Below, piece after piece: positions 43,787-56,500 of a stretch of DNA of 64,000 nt. The notes under the pieces are model-generated. The model was given only the letters and a program-made list of their open reading frames with translations, had not been told where the DNA came from and did not search any database. Positions within the stretch are counted from its first letter, which is position 1. Every line of letters begins with the position of its first letter. Origin of the DNA: Enoplolaimus lenunculus (taxonomy: Eukaryota > Nematoda > Enoplea > Enoplida > Thoracostomopsidae). The position numbers and the translations under genes were made by a program. The stretch lies in assembly GCA_030248215.1 (NCBI GenBank), contig JASANG010002520.1, forward strand, positions 1 through 64,000, in the 5' to 3' direction.

Positions 43787-46700
43787 CTATTCAGAATAGG
43801 TTCCTTTCGGTTGTGGTCCTACAGCGATTGGAGACGCGACTGAATATTGAACTAATGGTATCGCAGAATGGGCCATCGCATCTGCGTGGGTAGGGACGTA
43901 CGAACCTGTCCCAGGAATTCCGGTCATATGGTACGCCGCCGGTGGGACCGCAGGCAAATATGCTGCAGGTTGACCGCCGAAACTTGCTGTGGCAGGAAGT
44001 GAGTTTTGCGGAATGTAGTACGCTAAAATTGAAAAAAATTAAATTGACACAAATTTACTTCAGGCTGTTAAAGACGTGCAGATGTGCGCATGTATACTTT
44101 ATCACACTTTTACGCTATGGCTTGGCTTGCGAAAAGGTTAAGGATGCCTAAGATATACGTCTAATAGGTTAGAGGCTATAGAAAACTATGAATATGAGAA
44201 AAATGTACAAGAACACTGAAGAACTCGCTTTGAAATTTAGAAATTTTGTTTAAGCTTCAATTGCTGTCTAGAAACTTAAACTTAAATTTTAGCTGAACAA
44301 AACTTGAATATTGAGTTTAAGTAAAACTCAAATGGCTGAGTGGACTAAGCTAAACTAGAACTTTGGTTTTACTTCAACTAACATATTTTTAAGTTTAACA
44401 CGAGTTTAAGTAAACAAATTTAGTCTAAAGCTTAAAATTACTCTAGTGAAGTCTTACAGAAGAACGAACGGTACGTCCGTCAAAAGTAACATGAGCCAAA
44501 CACTTCATTCACCGCAATGTTTTTATAATAATCACATTTATCAGTGAGGATTTACCTTGTGCGGGTGGCTGATGCATCAAAAACGGCATAGGCGGTTGCG
44601 TGGCGACATAGTACGGCTGCTGGGTTGACGTATGCTGTTGAGTAACCGGATACGCGCTAGAAAGGGCAAGACCTTGAGATGATGGAGATAAGCCATGAGT
44701 TGGCGGGGGCGGAAGTTGAGAAGGGATCACCGGAACCGGATGCAGTTGAACGATACCTGCTGTAGGGGTAGTTCCTGTGGTTGTAGTTGTTGCGATAGTT
44801 GCGCCGTTTGATAGAGAAGTCGCAGAATAGGAAGAATTATCGAACGTTAGTTGTGATGCAGCTAGGAATTTGAGCTCAGTATTGGGGTCTGACGCCTTGG
44901 TTGGGGCCAGCTTGTGAATACTGGAGACACTGCTCGCTGAGAGTGGACTACTTTGCGGTGTAAATGCTGGTTTAGAATTGGAACCTGTAAAAACGTCAAA
45001 AACTTCATATTTTAGTAGGATGACTTTGTAACCAAAGGACGTAAGACAAGATCCAGTCTCAGGTTTAAGCAATAAAGTCAGAGAATATGATTTTTGACCA
45101 TTTTTGGTACTCGTGGCTACTAGTTTAACTTCAAACTGGGAACTTTTACAAATGTAAATAAAATTTGACTGTTTTTCGTGAAATATTTTTTTTGAATATT
45201 TCAACCAAAAAATTCTTTCCTGTGAAAAAAAGCTGATTTAGCATTATAGTCATAGCATCCAAAATGCTTTAGTGGGGGTGGAAACAGAGTTCTCTAAGCT
45301 TAAAATTTATTTTTGTGTTAAAATAAAGTTTTTCAGACATATGAAACGATCTTTTTCAAGCGGTTCGAACGATGCTTTACTTTTTAAACATTCCGGATAT
45401 TTTGTATTTTAGCTTGACTGAAGAAACATTTCACTTTAATACACTTTTTGATGTGTATTTATTTATTTTTAAAGTTTTGACCAAATTATACTCGTTTTTG
45501 AAAGACTTTCACACAAATTTCGGCCCATGTAAAGATCAGGGGCGGAACGTTTTTCTGTGGAATTGAAACAGAGTAAACTTAAGCTTTAGACTAATTTTTT
45601 TTGCTTGGCTTAGGCAAGCTTAGGCTTAGGAATATGCTATTTCTTACGCTTAGGGTAGGCTTAGGATTAGGCTTAGGAATAAGCTTACAATACTGTTCAG
45701 TTCCTGTTCTTTAAATTGGCCCAACTTTCAAACAATTCAAACTGCGAATTACGACAGAAAACATAATTTGTTCCCAAAACGATTGCAAAGCAAAATTTTC
45801 ATTTGCTGTTTCTATTATAAAATCGCTGAAAGCGAAAATGCCACAGTTCAGAATATACCTGAAATTTTGGAAAACATTGGTGCAACGCGCGTTTGGGAGC
45901 TGTTCGTGATATGTGCTGGCTCTCGATACGTTCCATTTATGATCGCCAATTCCATCAGTTGTTTCTTTTTCAAATCGTCCATGCCTTCTTTCGGCGGCTG
46001 TAACAATTTTTCAACTTCTTCTTTTGCGTATTTCATCTAAAATCGCAATCACGGTTCGTACACTATCAGTGAATTGATTTTAATTCAGAATGAGTTGAAT
46101 ACACTATGTCTGAATTTTAGGTCTTCCACAACTCAGAATTCAGCAACTCACCCGGACTTAAATCAACTCAGAGTGAGTTGATGTTTGCTGTTTATTAACT
46201 CAGAAATAAACTTGAAATAACTAGTTCGTTCTCTGGATTATTGTAGTAACTGGAATTTAAAATATATTCACATGTCGTATTATGAAGTAATCTGATCCGC
46301 CTGTCTCGGTTATAACGAGAATATTGCATTTATACAAGCTAGGCTAAAACTTTTTTGCTACGGGTATACAGTTTCCTGTCTCCATTCAGACTACGATGGG
46401 CTCAAGTGAAAAAATTTATGAAAGTCATATACGAACTCTAACTGGCAGAAGAAACATTAATTATAATCGTTGCTTCAGAAGAGTACCTGAAAATGAGTTG
46501 CAAAAACCATTTTAAACCGTTGAATTTAAACGTAAATTGTCAGTGTTGGAAAGCCAAATTCCACTGTTCCAGCAAAAACAAAAAATTATTGATTACAGTA
46601 GTCCTGTTCTGGAATTTAAGTTTTAAATGACAGCAGCTTCGTGATAAAAAAGTATCTGATGGAGATGTGTCGCTTAGATGCGTTCCAGCAGATTCCAGTC

Positions 46701-49700
46701 TTCATTGACATAATGAACAATTGTTTATTTCTTAATGGTTTGTGTGAACTGCGAAATTTCCATAAGGTAACAGTTGATATGCTAATTCGATAGATTTTAA
46801 GAAAAACGATGGAATAAAATATTAAAGGATTTATGTTTATGTTTACCTTGTCTCCTTGCCAAATTTTAGAGGCTGCTTGTTAATATTTGGGTTTACAAAT
46901 TTCAATTTAAACATTACAAAATTTTAGTTAAAAAATATAAAATAATTCACCTTCAAATACGCTCGATTGACGGTATCTTCAACGGTAATCATCACATGCA
47001 AATCTTCAGGTTGTCCATTTGCGTTCTTCCCATCGCCTTTGTCGCCATTTCCTTTATTTCCTTTTCGGGCAGATCCGCGACCACGAACCAAGATTCGAGA
47101 ATCAGTCCGCGCTTCCATTTGTTTTACTGTCATTCCGCGAGGGCATAAAATAATATTAAACTGATATTAAAATTCAGCAAACATAGTTTCGACCAATGTA
47201 AAAAACAAGGGCGGAACAGTTTAATAAGCATATTCTTAAGCCTAAAGCCTAAGCCTAAGCCAAGCAAAAAATTAGCCAAAAGCTTAAGCTTATTCTTTTC
47301 TACTACCACAGACAACCGTTCCGCGCCTGATCTTTACATGGGCCCACGTTTCTAATGCTTTTAATAAAGTTTGCCAAATTTTGCCTTCAAAACTGTGTCC
47401 ATTAACTTTTTTAGACTTTTCTTATGAGTATTTCATATTTTGACATGATATATACGCAAATTTATTGCAAAGGATGCAAAAACTATTATTTAAACGGCCT
47501 ACCAAGAATCCGGCCAGCGAAATTGTAGTTTGTATATTCGTTGACTGGCACTTCAATTCGTTCGTGTAACGTAATTATTTCACCTTTCGGTTCCGGTAAT
47601 TCGTCAAGGACTTTTCTCACTCGGCCAGTCTAAAATATTCCTTTTTCCGTAAGGAAAAAAATGGTAGACCCTATAAAGTAAACACTGTAGTGACCTGAAT
47701 AAGAGGTGGACGACTGATATTTATTTGGCCACTCCAGAGGCTGTCCCCTTTGCTATTTGGTTGCGGACTGTGGATTATTTCTAACCTGCTCTCCGCCGTG
47801 ATTCGTTAGTGATATGTTTCTTGTATTGCAACTATTCGTTGTTGAATTAAACGTTTATTTGCCTTGTATAAAAAACTTGAGCGATAATACAAATGTATAC
47901 TTATCAAAGTCCTTTCAAACAGATATTCTTTAAAGTTTCGAATTCAATTTTATTTGGTCCTGGAGATATTTATGCACAACAATTATGAATAATTGACATT
48001 TATGGACTGTTACTATGGTTTAGGGAATCTATTCGCTCGCGGACTACAAATACGAACCTCTTTTATTCAAAACGAAACTTACTCTTATTATTCCCATCTT
48101 ATTCTTGTCACTACAGTATGAACCGTTATTTGTGACATGTCAATTTGAAACTATAGATTTGGAAAACATATATACATCGATTTAAGCTGATTATTAACGG
48201 TACACTGTAAATTTCAGTGAGTTGATTTTAATTCAGAATATGAGTTGAATCACTCAGTCTGAGTTAGGACTATCAGAACTCAAATTTTTTAGTTTATTCA
48301 ATTCATTTCATGAGCTAATTAATCAACTCACCCAGAGTCAACGCAACTCAGAGTGAGTTAATGTTTACTGATATTAATTCAGAATAACCAGCTCGCTAGC
48401 TGAATTGATTAATCAACTGATTGCAATTTACAGTGTATGTATAGATAAATTATACATTTTTGGAATTTCCGTGCTGAGCTGAGCACGAGCTATTTGGCAC
48501 ATGTAATAATCACAGATGCGGAACGTGTTTCTGTGGAACTGCAATAGTGTAAGCTTAATAGGCTTTAGACAAATTTTTTGCCTACGTAGGCTTACACTCA
48601 GGGTTAGGCTTCAGTATAAGCCCATTTTTACGTTTTATTTTAGGTTTAGGAATATGCGTATACTACTGTTACGGCCGTGTTCTATACATTGGCCTCCTAT
48701 TTCTCTATCTGCAATATCAACAATTACCTTCAGTTGTAACTGCTGAACTGCCCTGATAAATGTTTTAAAAACAGTTTCTTACGTTATCATTCAGTTCTCG
48801 GTTCACTCGATCAATTTCTCGATTCAAAAGCGTTTCAATATGTCGAAAAGCAATCGGAATGATTGCATTTGCGTCATACTTGCAATTATCTGCATTGTCA
48901 TTTTGAACTGCAGTCAATTGTGCAATTTGTTGCCGATCACATAACAATTCGTCTAAGTATTCCGGTGTCGCAACAGCGTAATCGACAGCTCCAGTGATCG
49001 CGTGTTGTTGAGTCGCGAGTCGCCTTTGAAACGGCGGACTGTATAATTGCGGGGAGCTGGTTTCGGTTGCGGATCTTACGGAAGACGGGTAACGGCCGGT
49101 AAGGGCGGCTTGGTCGCCACCGGCACCCTACGCCAAAAACAAACGGGCTAAAGATAAAAAGCTGAGGTTGTTTAGAGATGTTGGTGCTAAAGTTAAGCAG
49201 CCCAACATATCTCCAGAAATCCGACTGAGTCTATAGTTGAAGACCTGAGCGTCTCGATCAACTCCTGCAGCCTAGTTCATTAGAAGAGAATATATAGACA
49301 GAACTGAAATTGGAACTGACCAATCAATAAGCCTAAGGATTACGCTATACTTTATTGTTTAGAACACAGCCGTGTTCCGCTGCACGCCAACGCGCTTTGC
49401 TAACGAAAATATATCTATGGGGTGGCGTGGTAGCAGTACACTGCAAAAAATGGTGAGTCAAATTGACTCTGTCCGAAACAGGCTTTTCCTGAACACACAA
49501 ACTAAGTCGAAATTCGACTCCGCCAGAGTCACATTCGCCTCACTTAGCGATTCCTTGAGTCGCATGTTTGACTCTGGCGTAGTTGAATTTTGACTCAGTT
49601 ACGGAGACAGTCAGTTTGACTCACCATTTTTGCACTGTACTGTGACCAAATAGTGTCTAAACTCACAGTTTCATTGGTTCCAAATTCCAACACATTGCTG

Positions 49701-49795
49701 GATCGAGTATACCGAGGGTACAAAAATGGTGAATTACGATTGGACTGACTGGAAACTTCAAGCGCATTAGTTGAATCTAAGCATCCTTGAGTCAT
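43787..49795 (-). CDS. QKI: Quaking/HOW-type STAR-family RNA-binding protein
   Basis: Exons in transcript order are 49795-49667, 49127-48783, 47629-47503, 47144-46951, 46036-45859, 44984-44556 and 44022-43787, giving 545 residues (human QKI has 341). QUA1 is in exon 2 ([19 protein letters not shown]). The KH domain spans exons 3-4 ([59 protein letters not shown]). QUA2 is in exon 5 ([20 protein letters not shown], then [18 protein letters not shown]). Such proteins bind ACUAAY-type sites in RNA and control splicing, stability and translation; nematode relatives are asd-2 and gld-1. The N-terminus before QUA1 is unusually long (about 130 residues), and the C-terminus is a Ser/Thr/Pro/Ala-rich low-complexity tail ending [10 protein letters not shown]. 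The KH variable loop holds a [18 protein letters not shown] insert. The exon 4 acceptor is non-canonical (intron ends TTTTAT). Confidence 0.94.
45522..45721 (+). mobile_element. Family T element, copy T9, with near-exact 8-bp duplication
   Basis: In a QKI intron (44985-45858). The ends are GGCCCATGTAAAGATCAGG and TTCTTTAAATTGGCC. The flanks CAAATTTC and CAACTTTC agree at seven of eight positions. Confidence 0.88.
46066..46230. mobile_element. Decayed family B MITE
   Basis: TCAGTGAATTGATTTTAATTC, CAACTCAGAATTCAGCAACTC and CTCAGAGTGAGTTGATGTT follow the family B order in a QKI intron. The distal end is lost. Confidence 0.65.
47191..47344 (-). mobile_element. Family T element, copy T10
   Basis: It lies in QKI intron 3, less than 50 bases upstream of the KH exon. 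The ends are GACCAATGTAAAAAACAAGG and GATCTTTACATGGGCC. CCTAAGCCTAAGCC lies inside on the + strand. Confidence 0.8.
47685..48116. mobile_element. Family D element in QKI intron 2
   Basis: The ends are CTGTAGTGACCTGAATAAG and the inverse TTCTTGTCACTACAG, with TA following on the right (48117-48118). TTAAACGTTTATTTGCCTTG and ATTTTATTTGGTCCTGGAG match 41010-40915 inverted. It is decayed relative to the 40738 copy. Confidence 0.75.
48203..48435. mobile_element. Family B MITE with TA duplication
   Basis: TA at 48201-48202 and 48436-48437. The ends are CACTGTAAATTTCAGTGAG and TTGCAATTTACAGTG. The interior is built of GAGTTGATT/AATCAACTC units. It lies in a QKI intron. Confidence 0.88.
48494..48693 (+). 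mobile_element. Family T element, copy T11
   Basis: GGCACATGTAATAATCACAG, GCGGAACGTGTTTCTGTGG, a degraded TTAGG tract, and CTGTTACGGCCGTGTTC ending ATACATTGGCC. It lies in a QKI intron. Confidence 0.75.
49439..49637. mobile_element. Family A MITE with TA duplication in QKI intron 1
   Basis: TA at 49437-49438 and 49638-49639. CACTGCAAAAAATGGTGAG at left and CTCACCATTTTTGCACTG at right. The right edge is only about 30 bases from the exon 1 splice donor at 49667. Confidence 0.85.
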
Positions 49796-50939
49796 ATTAA
49801 ACGGTCTCTGGCTGGTTTGACAAAAGTTACAAAATACAACAAAAACAAAAGTTTCAAAAAATAACAGTAAATCACCGAGGCGTTGAACAAACGTTTTTTC
49901 AACTCTCGAAATGATAAAATTTTTGCGTTTTCTTTATTTGAAATTAACTTTAAAGTTTCTATTTTCAGAATTCAGTTCTATTTTTTCAGAAATTTCATAA
50001 CACAAAACCGGAGTTTCTTGAGAAAGAATTTAAGTTTAAACTTTGATCTGTGATTGGAAGTTTTGTAGTCAACTAAAAACAGGTCAACTCTGTGAACAAC
50101 TTTTGAATATTCGAATTGTAATTTTTCATGGTTGTTGTACACTTTGCCTTCTCACAGGCTATGATCCGGGCTCAAACGCTGCTTTAGGTATTGGGGCCAA
50201 TATTAATATCAGGGCTGTAACAGTAATATCTGCATATTCCTAAACCTTATATTCTAATGTTGTTTATTACATATCAAAGCAAAACTGTAAAAAACATGAC
50301 TAAATGCACCGGTAGGGGTATATACATGGAAACTATGCCTAATAAAGATTTGATTTGTGTGTAAGTATAGATATATCCGTAATTTGAAACGTGTTTATAG
50401 GTTCTTAAATATGAAATCGCCAGCAATCTTTGATCCTGCTTAAAACTTATGTACCACTGCGGTAATTTATTTTGTTGTTTGCGAAGTATTTTAATATCCA
50501 GGGTGTAAAAATTGATAATAAAAATAACGGAAACAGAAACGGAAACGGATAGGATATTGAAGTAAAAATGTCTCAAAGATGTTTTATTTTTCTGCCAACA
50601 CAACTGACGAGTGCATGCATAAATTCACTGGCCTTTCAAAGATTTCAAACAAAAATGGGAATGCATCGAAATTTTGAAGATTTTGCATGAATTTCGCAAT
50701 TCTTATTTCATTTCGAACAATTGCAGCATATCTGTAACTAAAATGCGATATATGCGTGATTTATAACTAATTTTGAACGCAAAGATAATGTAATTTCCGT
50801 AATTTCTATAACAGAAGCGGATACGGACACCCATTTTTACCGGGAACGGAAACGGATATTCGGTTACAGCCTGATTTTAACCATCTTTTGCTATTCGTTT
50901 CGCTGTTAGTTAAATAATTTATGAAGCCAAGAAAACATT

Positions 50940-51136
50940 ATCCAATGCTACTTTAAGGAGCGTAACAGTGGATTAAGCATATTTCTAAGCCTAAAAGCCT
51001 AAGCCTAAGCGTTAAAAAAATGTATTCGTAAACCTAAGCCTAAGCGTAAGCGAAAAAATGTAATCTAGAATGTATTAAACCTACTCTTTTATAGACCCAC
51101 CAAAAACCTGGACGCCCCTTAAAGTTAACATGGGCC
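50940..51136 (-). mobile_element. Family C element with 8-bp target duplication
   Basis: It starts ATCCAATGCTACTTTAAGG and ends CCCCTTAAAGTTAACATGGGCC with one central CCTAAG tract. The flanks AAAACATT and AAAATATT agree at seven of eight positions. Confidence 0.8.
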
Positions 51137-51459
51137 AAAATATTCATAAGATTGTGTAAATGTTAATTAACAACGCCTTTCCGATGATGTCAGCCACACT
51201 TTTTCGCAATTTTTTGTCCAAAGGGCCTGTCTGAGTTGGTTTGCTATATCAAGATATACAGCCCAGACACACCTTCACTAGGAGGGTCAAGCGTTACATT
51301 GATTGTCGACGCTACCAAAAGACCTAAGAGCAGGTTTTAAGGAAATGCTGTCCTATTTCCGTAGGTTTTGTTTACAATTTACCTGTGGCATCCTTTATTT
51401 TTCTAGTATTTGGCAACCAAAACTAAGTAAACGAGTCTGAGGGTTCACTTATCATGTGG

Positions 51460-51640
51460 GTGTCAGACCTGTAGCCAGCCCACCTTGCTAGGGATGGGGG
51501 AGGCAAAAATTTTTCAGAAGGGCATTCAGGGTTTTTTAATGACTTACAAGCAAGATTGAAAATCCTCCGGGGCCAAAATTTATCCAGGGGGTTAAGCCCC
51601 CTGGTACCCCCTTCCCTTGGCTACGGGACCGGTGGGTCTT
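51460..51640. repeat. Dispersed repeat with GGGGTTAAGCCCCCTGG core
   Basis: CCAGCCCACCTTGCTAGGG, TTTTTCAG, GACTTACAAGCAAGATTGA, GGGTTAAGCCCCCTGG and CTACGGGACCGG recur in the same order at 57440-57610 (CAGCTCACCTTACTAGG, TTTTTCAGGACAAACG, GGGCTAAGCCTCCCCTGG, CTACCGGACCGG). The class is unknown. Confidence 0.6.
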
Positions 51641-51888
51641 CGGCCACTTTAAGTAACACGTTTACAAATCTGAGTGGATCAGGTCGAAAATATATTGTTT
51701 GAGAATCGGACACCAATCCTACCTGGCCAGGAACTCTACAACTTCTATTTATACTTAAATTTTTTTCTGGTGAAATATTATTTTGGCAAATAAATCAAGA
51801 TACAAGCAGAAATCTGTCTGCGGTTTTTGCAGAAAATCGACCTCCGACTCCGGTAGAATTTTTACAAAGTGAAGCATGATTTAAACTA

Positions 51889-52138
51889 CACTGTAAATTC
51901 TAATGAGTTGATTAATCAATTCAGCTAGCGACTTGGTTTTATTTATGAATTTAATATCAGTAAACATTAACTCACTTTGAGTTCAGTTGATTCTTACACT
52001 GAGTTGAGTTGACTCCAGGTGATTTGATCATTAACTCAGAATGAATTGAATCAACTCAAAACACTGCGTAATGATAGCCCCAACTCTGGCTGAGTCATTT
52101 CATTCTCAGTTAAAATCAACTCACTGAAATTTAGAGTC
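51889..52138. mobile_element. Family B MITE with TA duplication
   Basis: TA at 51887-51888 and 52139-52140. CACTGTAAATTCTAATGAG at left and CTCACTGAAATTTAGAGTC at right. Confidence 0.82.
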
Positions 52139-52308
52139 TACCTAATTTCGTGTTTACCTCCATCTTCACTAATGGTTTCGGCACGTTTTGTTGATCTCCG
52201 GCTCCGGTTCCGGCATTTGTATATTTCATATAAAAGCGACGCATAATTATGTACATGTGTACACACTTGAAGCAAAAATTAGAACTGCGCCCTTAAAGAT
52301 TTAGTGGT

Positions 52309-52490
52309 CAATGTATAGAACAGGGCCGGAACAGTAGCAGAAGCAGATCCTAAGACAAGCCTAAGCCTAAGCCTAAGCGTAAGAATGAGCTTATACTTAA
52401 GCCTAATCCTAAGCATAAGCCTAAGTCTAAGCCTAAGCAAAAAATTAGTCTAAAGCTTAATCTTACTTTATTACAGTCCCTGTATACAAA
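52309..52490 (-). mobile_element. Family T element, copy T12
   Basis: GGTCAATGTATAGAACAGGG, GCCGGAACAGTAGCAG, repeated CCTAAG units, then GCAAAAAATTAGTCTAAAGC. The terminal inverted part (CAGTCCCTGTATACAAAGGCC) is shortened. Confidence 0.75.
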
Positions 52491-53021
52491 GGCCGATTTA
52501 GCGATGGGTGTCATACTCATTTTTTAAGATCACTTATCCGCCTGAAAAATAAGATTTGTATTAATAAACTATTTCACGCATATATATGTACAATTCACAC
52601 ATAAAATATTTCATTCCATCATTGTCCTTATCTTTCCTGGTTCCGATAATTAACCTGAACCAGTTTTCATATTCATCGGATGTTTCATGTGCCTAAAACG
52701 CCAGGTTTAACAGTCTGGTTTGCATAATGCAGTTTCTAAACGTATGTGTTGCCTGATTAAGGCGTGTGAAAAAATTGTTAGATTTGGTCATATCTCAATT
52801 CTGTTAAATTGACCCTTTTTACCAAGAATTGAATCAGGGTTTACACAAAGAACCCGCAGTTTGCCAGACGGGGTTATGCAAAATGGTTCATTTGTATATA
52901 ACATTTTGCCGAATTAAAAATTTTCTGGTTTCAACCTAAAAGTCAAGTTTGAAGTTTAGGGACCATATTTTCAAATGCTTATAGCATTTATCGCCAGATA
53001 GCGATAATTTTACAAAACTGA

Positions 53022-53165
53022 CTGTCAGTCTAGGTTGGAACCGGGGCTTCAAACCTTTTTTACTAAACAGCTGGAAAAACGGGCCTCCGAAGCGGGGATC
53101 GAACTCGCCTACGCGTCCTTAATCGAATACTCTACCGCTGTGCCACGCAGGCCGCCTCTCCAACT
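53022..53165 (-). mobile_element. tRNA-headed SINE (family S1)
   Basis: On the minus strand: GCGGCCTGCGTGGCACAGCG and GTAGAGTATTCGATTAAGG, then GAGTTCGATCCCCGC (box B), followed by a tail with CCAGCTGTTTAGTAAAAAAG and GTTTGAAGCCCCGGTTC. The tail is shared with 12010-12180, which shows the pair is a SINE family rather than two isolated tRNA genes. Confidence 0.8.
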
Positions 53166-53576
53166 GCATTTTTCGTTGACTGTATGTGTTGACCGCATGC
53201 GTCAGCTAGCATACATGCAATGCACTGCACTATATTGCATGTGCACTTAACGGACAAGCATGTCTTACATGCTTACACTGTCAAACTCGAAAAGTTTCAG
53301 ATCTCAAAATTGACACAGAAGTAGAATAGTTCAATTGCGAAAAATGTGCTTAAGTTTGAACCTCCCGATACCAGACTGGTTCAAAAGTTACAAGCCGTAT
53401 CACCAGCTGGTGATAAATGCTACACACTTTTGAGAATACAGGCTCAGATTTGAACTTAAAACAGATGTTCAGACCACCACTGCTCAACTAATAAACGTAG
53501 CATAAAGATCATGCATTTTTGTATTATTACGAATATATTGCCTTGTACAATGAAAGTATTTTCATAATTAATTATT

Positions 53577-56500
53577 CTATCGTTTCAAAACCGCGTCACC
53601 ACCCGGATAGTATGGATTTCTGTTCAACGGGATCCCGTGGGGCGATCTGGAACCAATCGGTGGTCGACCTTGTGCCACGTCAGCGTTAGCGGTGGCCCGT
53701 ACTGTCGTGCTGATTGGCTTAGCTTTCGACTTTTGAGGTGTGGTTAAAACTGAAGTAGCCAATGGCGTTCCAGTGCCGTAATCATCCGCGAATCGGATCG
53801 GTTGAATTTGCTGTTGAACAATTGGGACTGAGACGACATTATGCGGCGATGTACGTAAACTGGATTCATGAGATAGGTAATACTGCCGAGCTGGTTCACT
53901 CACATCAGGGGGTGACGTTTCATCTTGGACGACTGTGGTTACGGTAGCCGGAGGGCTTCGGCTTGCGCCTGGTGACGAAGACGACGCCGTCCGAAATGAC
54001 TTTGGACTACTGGTTTGTGCTCCGAGCTGCCCTGGGTAGTAAGGGTTCGCTGAGGTTACGGTAAGACTCTTACCTGTTTCAGGACCTCCGGCGCGTTGAG
54101 CTAACGCCGCTTGTTCGCGGTAATACTGCTCGCGTGCTTTTGGTGTTTTACGACATAAACGGTAGCAAAGATAACAAATGCAGCCTAAAAATGCAACCAT
54201 TAATAGAGCGATAAGGATCCAAAGGGCGAGCCACGATTGCCGATATGCGGCCAAGGTTTCGTGTTCTGATGGACTAAGAGGTTTGGCTGTTGCGCGTAGA
54301 TGGGCACTGCCGGCAGAGTTTGTTTTAGCGTATTCGGTGAGTTTCGGGACTTCTTGGTTCCAAAATTGAACCGCAGGCCAATGGAAATCAGAGCGGACTA
54401 ACTGTACGGTTGGATCTTGGTTGAATTTCATATAACTGGGTGCGTTTGAATGGTACTCGTTCCAGTCTGGACCGACATCTGATGTAGTGTCGCCTGGGTG
54501 TTTTAATGTTGGATCGCTAAAATTACACAAATAATTACATAGCTAGTAGTTTTTCGCTTTAAGTGACAGGCATAGCTAAGATTTCATTACGGGACCGAAT
54601 AAAACTGCAACTATGAACAAAGTTTGCAAAACGAGAAAAAATTCATATCATTTTACTGTCGCTGACAATACCATATATACACTGTAAATTCCAATGAGTT
54701 AGTTAATTAACTCAGACGGAAAGTTAGTTATTTCTAAGTTAATAACAGTATACTTTATCTCACTCTGAGTTGAGTTGATTCTCACTGTGAGTTGAGTTGA
54801 CTGTGTGCAAGTTGATTATTTAACTCAAAATGAATTGAATCAACTCAAAATTCTGAGTTCTGATAGTGCTTACTCAGATTGAGTGATTCAACTGATTCAG
54901 AGTTAAAAGCAACTCACTGAAATTTACAGTGCAGGAATTCTAATAGGCAAATTGTAGAATAATGTGATTCTTACCTGTGTTTGGCGAAATTAGTTAACAT
55001 TTTTGAAAACGCCCGAGCGACATTTTTATCGTCAGTATCAAACTGCCAACTGTGTGCGCTGGTTCGGCCTTCTGTGAACAAATATCCATGATCCAGTCCA
55101 TGAAACGCCGCTGAAATATACCGCAATGGTTTGCTATCGATACAATCGTATTTAGCGAATATTCCTATATATTAAAATGGCTAATTTCGTCAAAGGTGCA
55201 AATGTTAAAAAATTAGCTTTACCGGCCCAGTTTTTTTAACGATTTAGCTAAAACAAACTGTAAATTTCAATGAGTTAATTATTCAACTCAGACGGATAGT
55301 TAGTTATTTTTGAGTTAATAACAGTAACCCTTAACTAACTCTGAGTTCAGCTGATTTCTCATACAGAATTGAGTTGATTTAAGGGATGTTGATTAAATCA
55401 AAATGGAATTAAGCAACTTAGAATTATGAGTTGTGATAGTCCTAAGTCAGACTGAGTGATTCAAATGATTCTCTGAGTTAAAATCAACTAACTGGAATTT
55501 ACAGCAATGCGCATCTGAAGAATATAAACTGGAAGATAAAGTGCACCGAACGGGCCATGGAAAAGGAATGTGTTTCCAACTGTGCCAGAAAGAAATTTGT
55601 AAAGTGTAGAAACAAATTGAAATAAATATTTAAGTTTTAACGTAGCGACCGAAAAGTTTCCGTAGAATCATTGATTCAACTGATAATTCTAAAGCCTGTA
55701 AAAGACATTTTACAGGTCTGATCAGCGATTCCGGTAACGGTTAACCTGTCCCCTACGCCTGTGATTTACGCTCGTAGCAGTGACCGTGTATTTCAGGGCT
55801 GACTTACAGTCATATTTTTCGGTGACGTATTGAACTGGAGCCGGCATTCCAAACAAGGTTTGTTTCGATTGTTGAACGCGTGTGATTGGTGCGTTTGGTG
55901 ATTTGTCAAACGAATATACAAACACGCGCTGATTGGCTTTCTCATATGCGTCGATTTCTTGAGCACACGGAGATACGAAATCAATGTCGGATTCAATCTT
56001 AAATTTGAATTCATTTCCAACTCAGGGTTTCGTTTCGAGAAGGTATTTTTCTAACAAAATTAGGCCAATGGAAAGATCAAAGGCGGAACGTTTTTCTGTG
56101 GGACGGCAATTGTTAGCTTTGGACTAAATTTTTTGCTTGGCTTAGGCTTAGGATTGGGCTTAGGCTTAGGCTTAGGCTTAGGAATATGCTTGTAATACTG
56201 TTCCACTCCTGTTCTTCGAATTGGAACAAAACTAAAACTCGTCTTCAATTTCTCATTGCACAAATGAATACTTAAAATTACAATGGATATGTAATTTGGA
56301 AACTGTTTCAATTATTTTTTCTATCTTTCTGTTTAAAAATCGCTAGCACTAAACGTCTAAATGAACTTCAAATCATGATATCGATAAGTCGATTTTTAAA
56401 AATTTGTTGCAGTGAGAAATTGAAACAGTTTCTAGATCCAATTTCAGTTCGCTTTCTCAAAACCGTAGTTGGAAATGCCTGTTTCTAATTTCCACACAGC

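Larger units (their letters stand above)
49796..53576. other. Spacer between QKI and the esterase gene
   Basis: It contains the QKI promoter side and the esterase 3' flank. Recognised contents are a family C element (50940-51136), a dispersed repeat at 51460-51640, a family B element (51889-52138), a family T element (52309-52490) and a SINE (53022-53165). No other gene seen. Confidence 0.65.
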
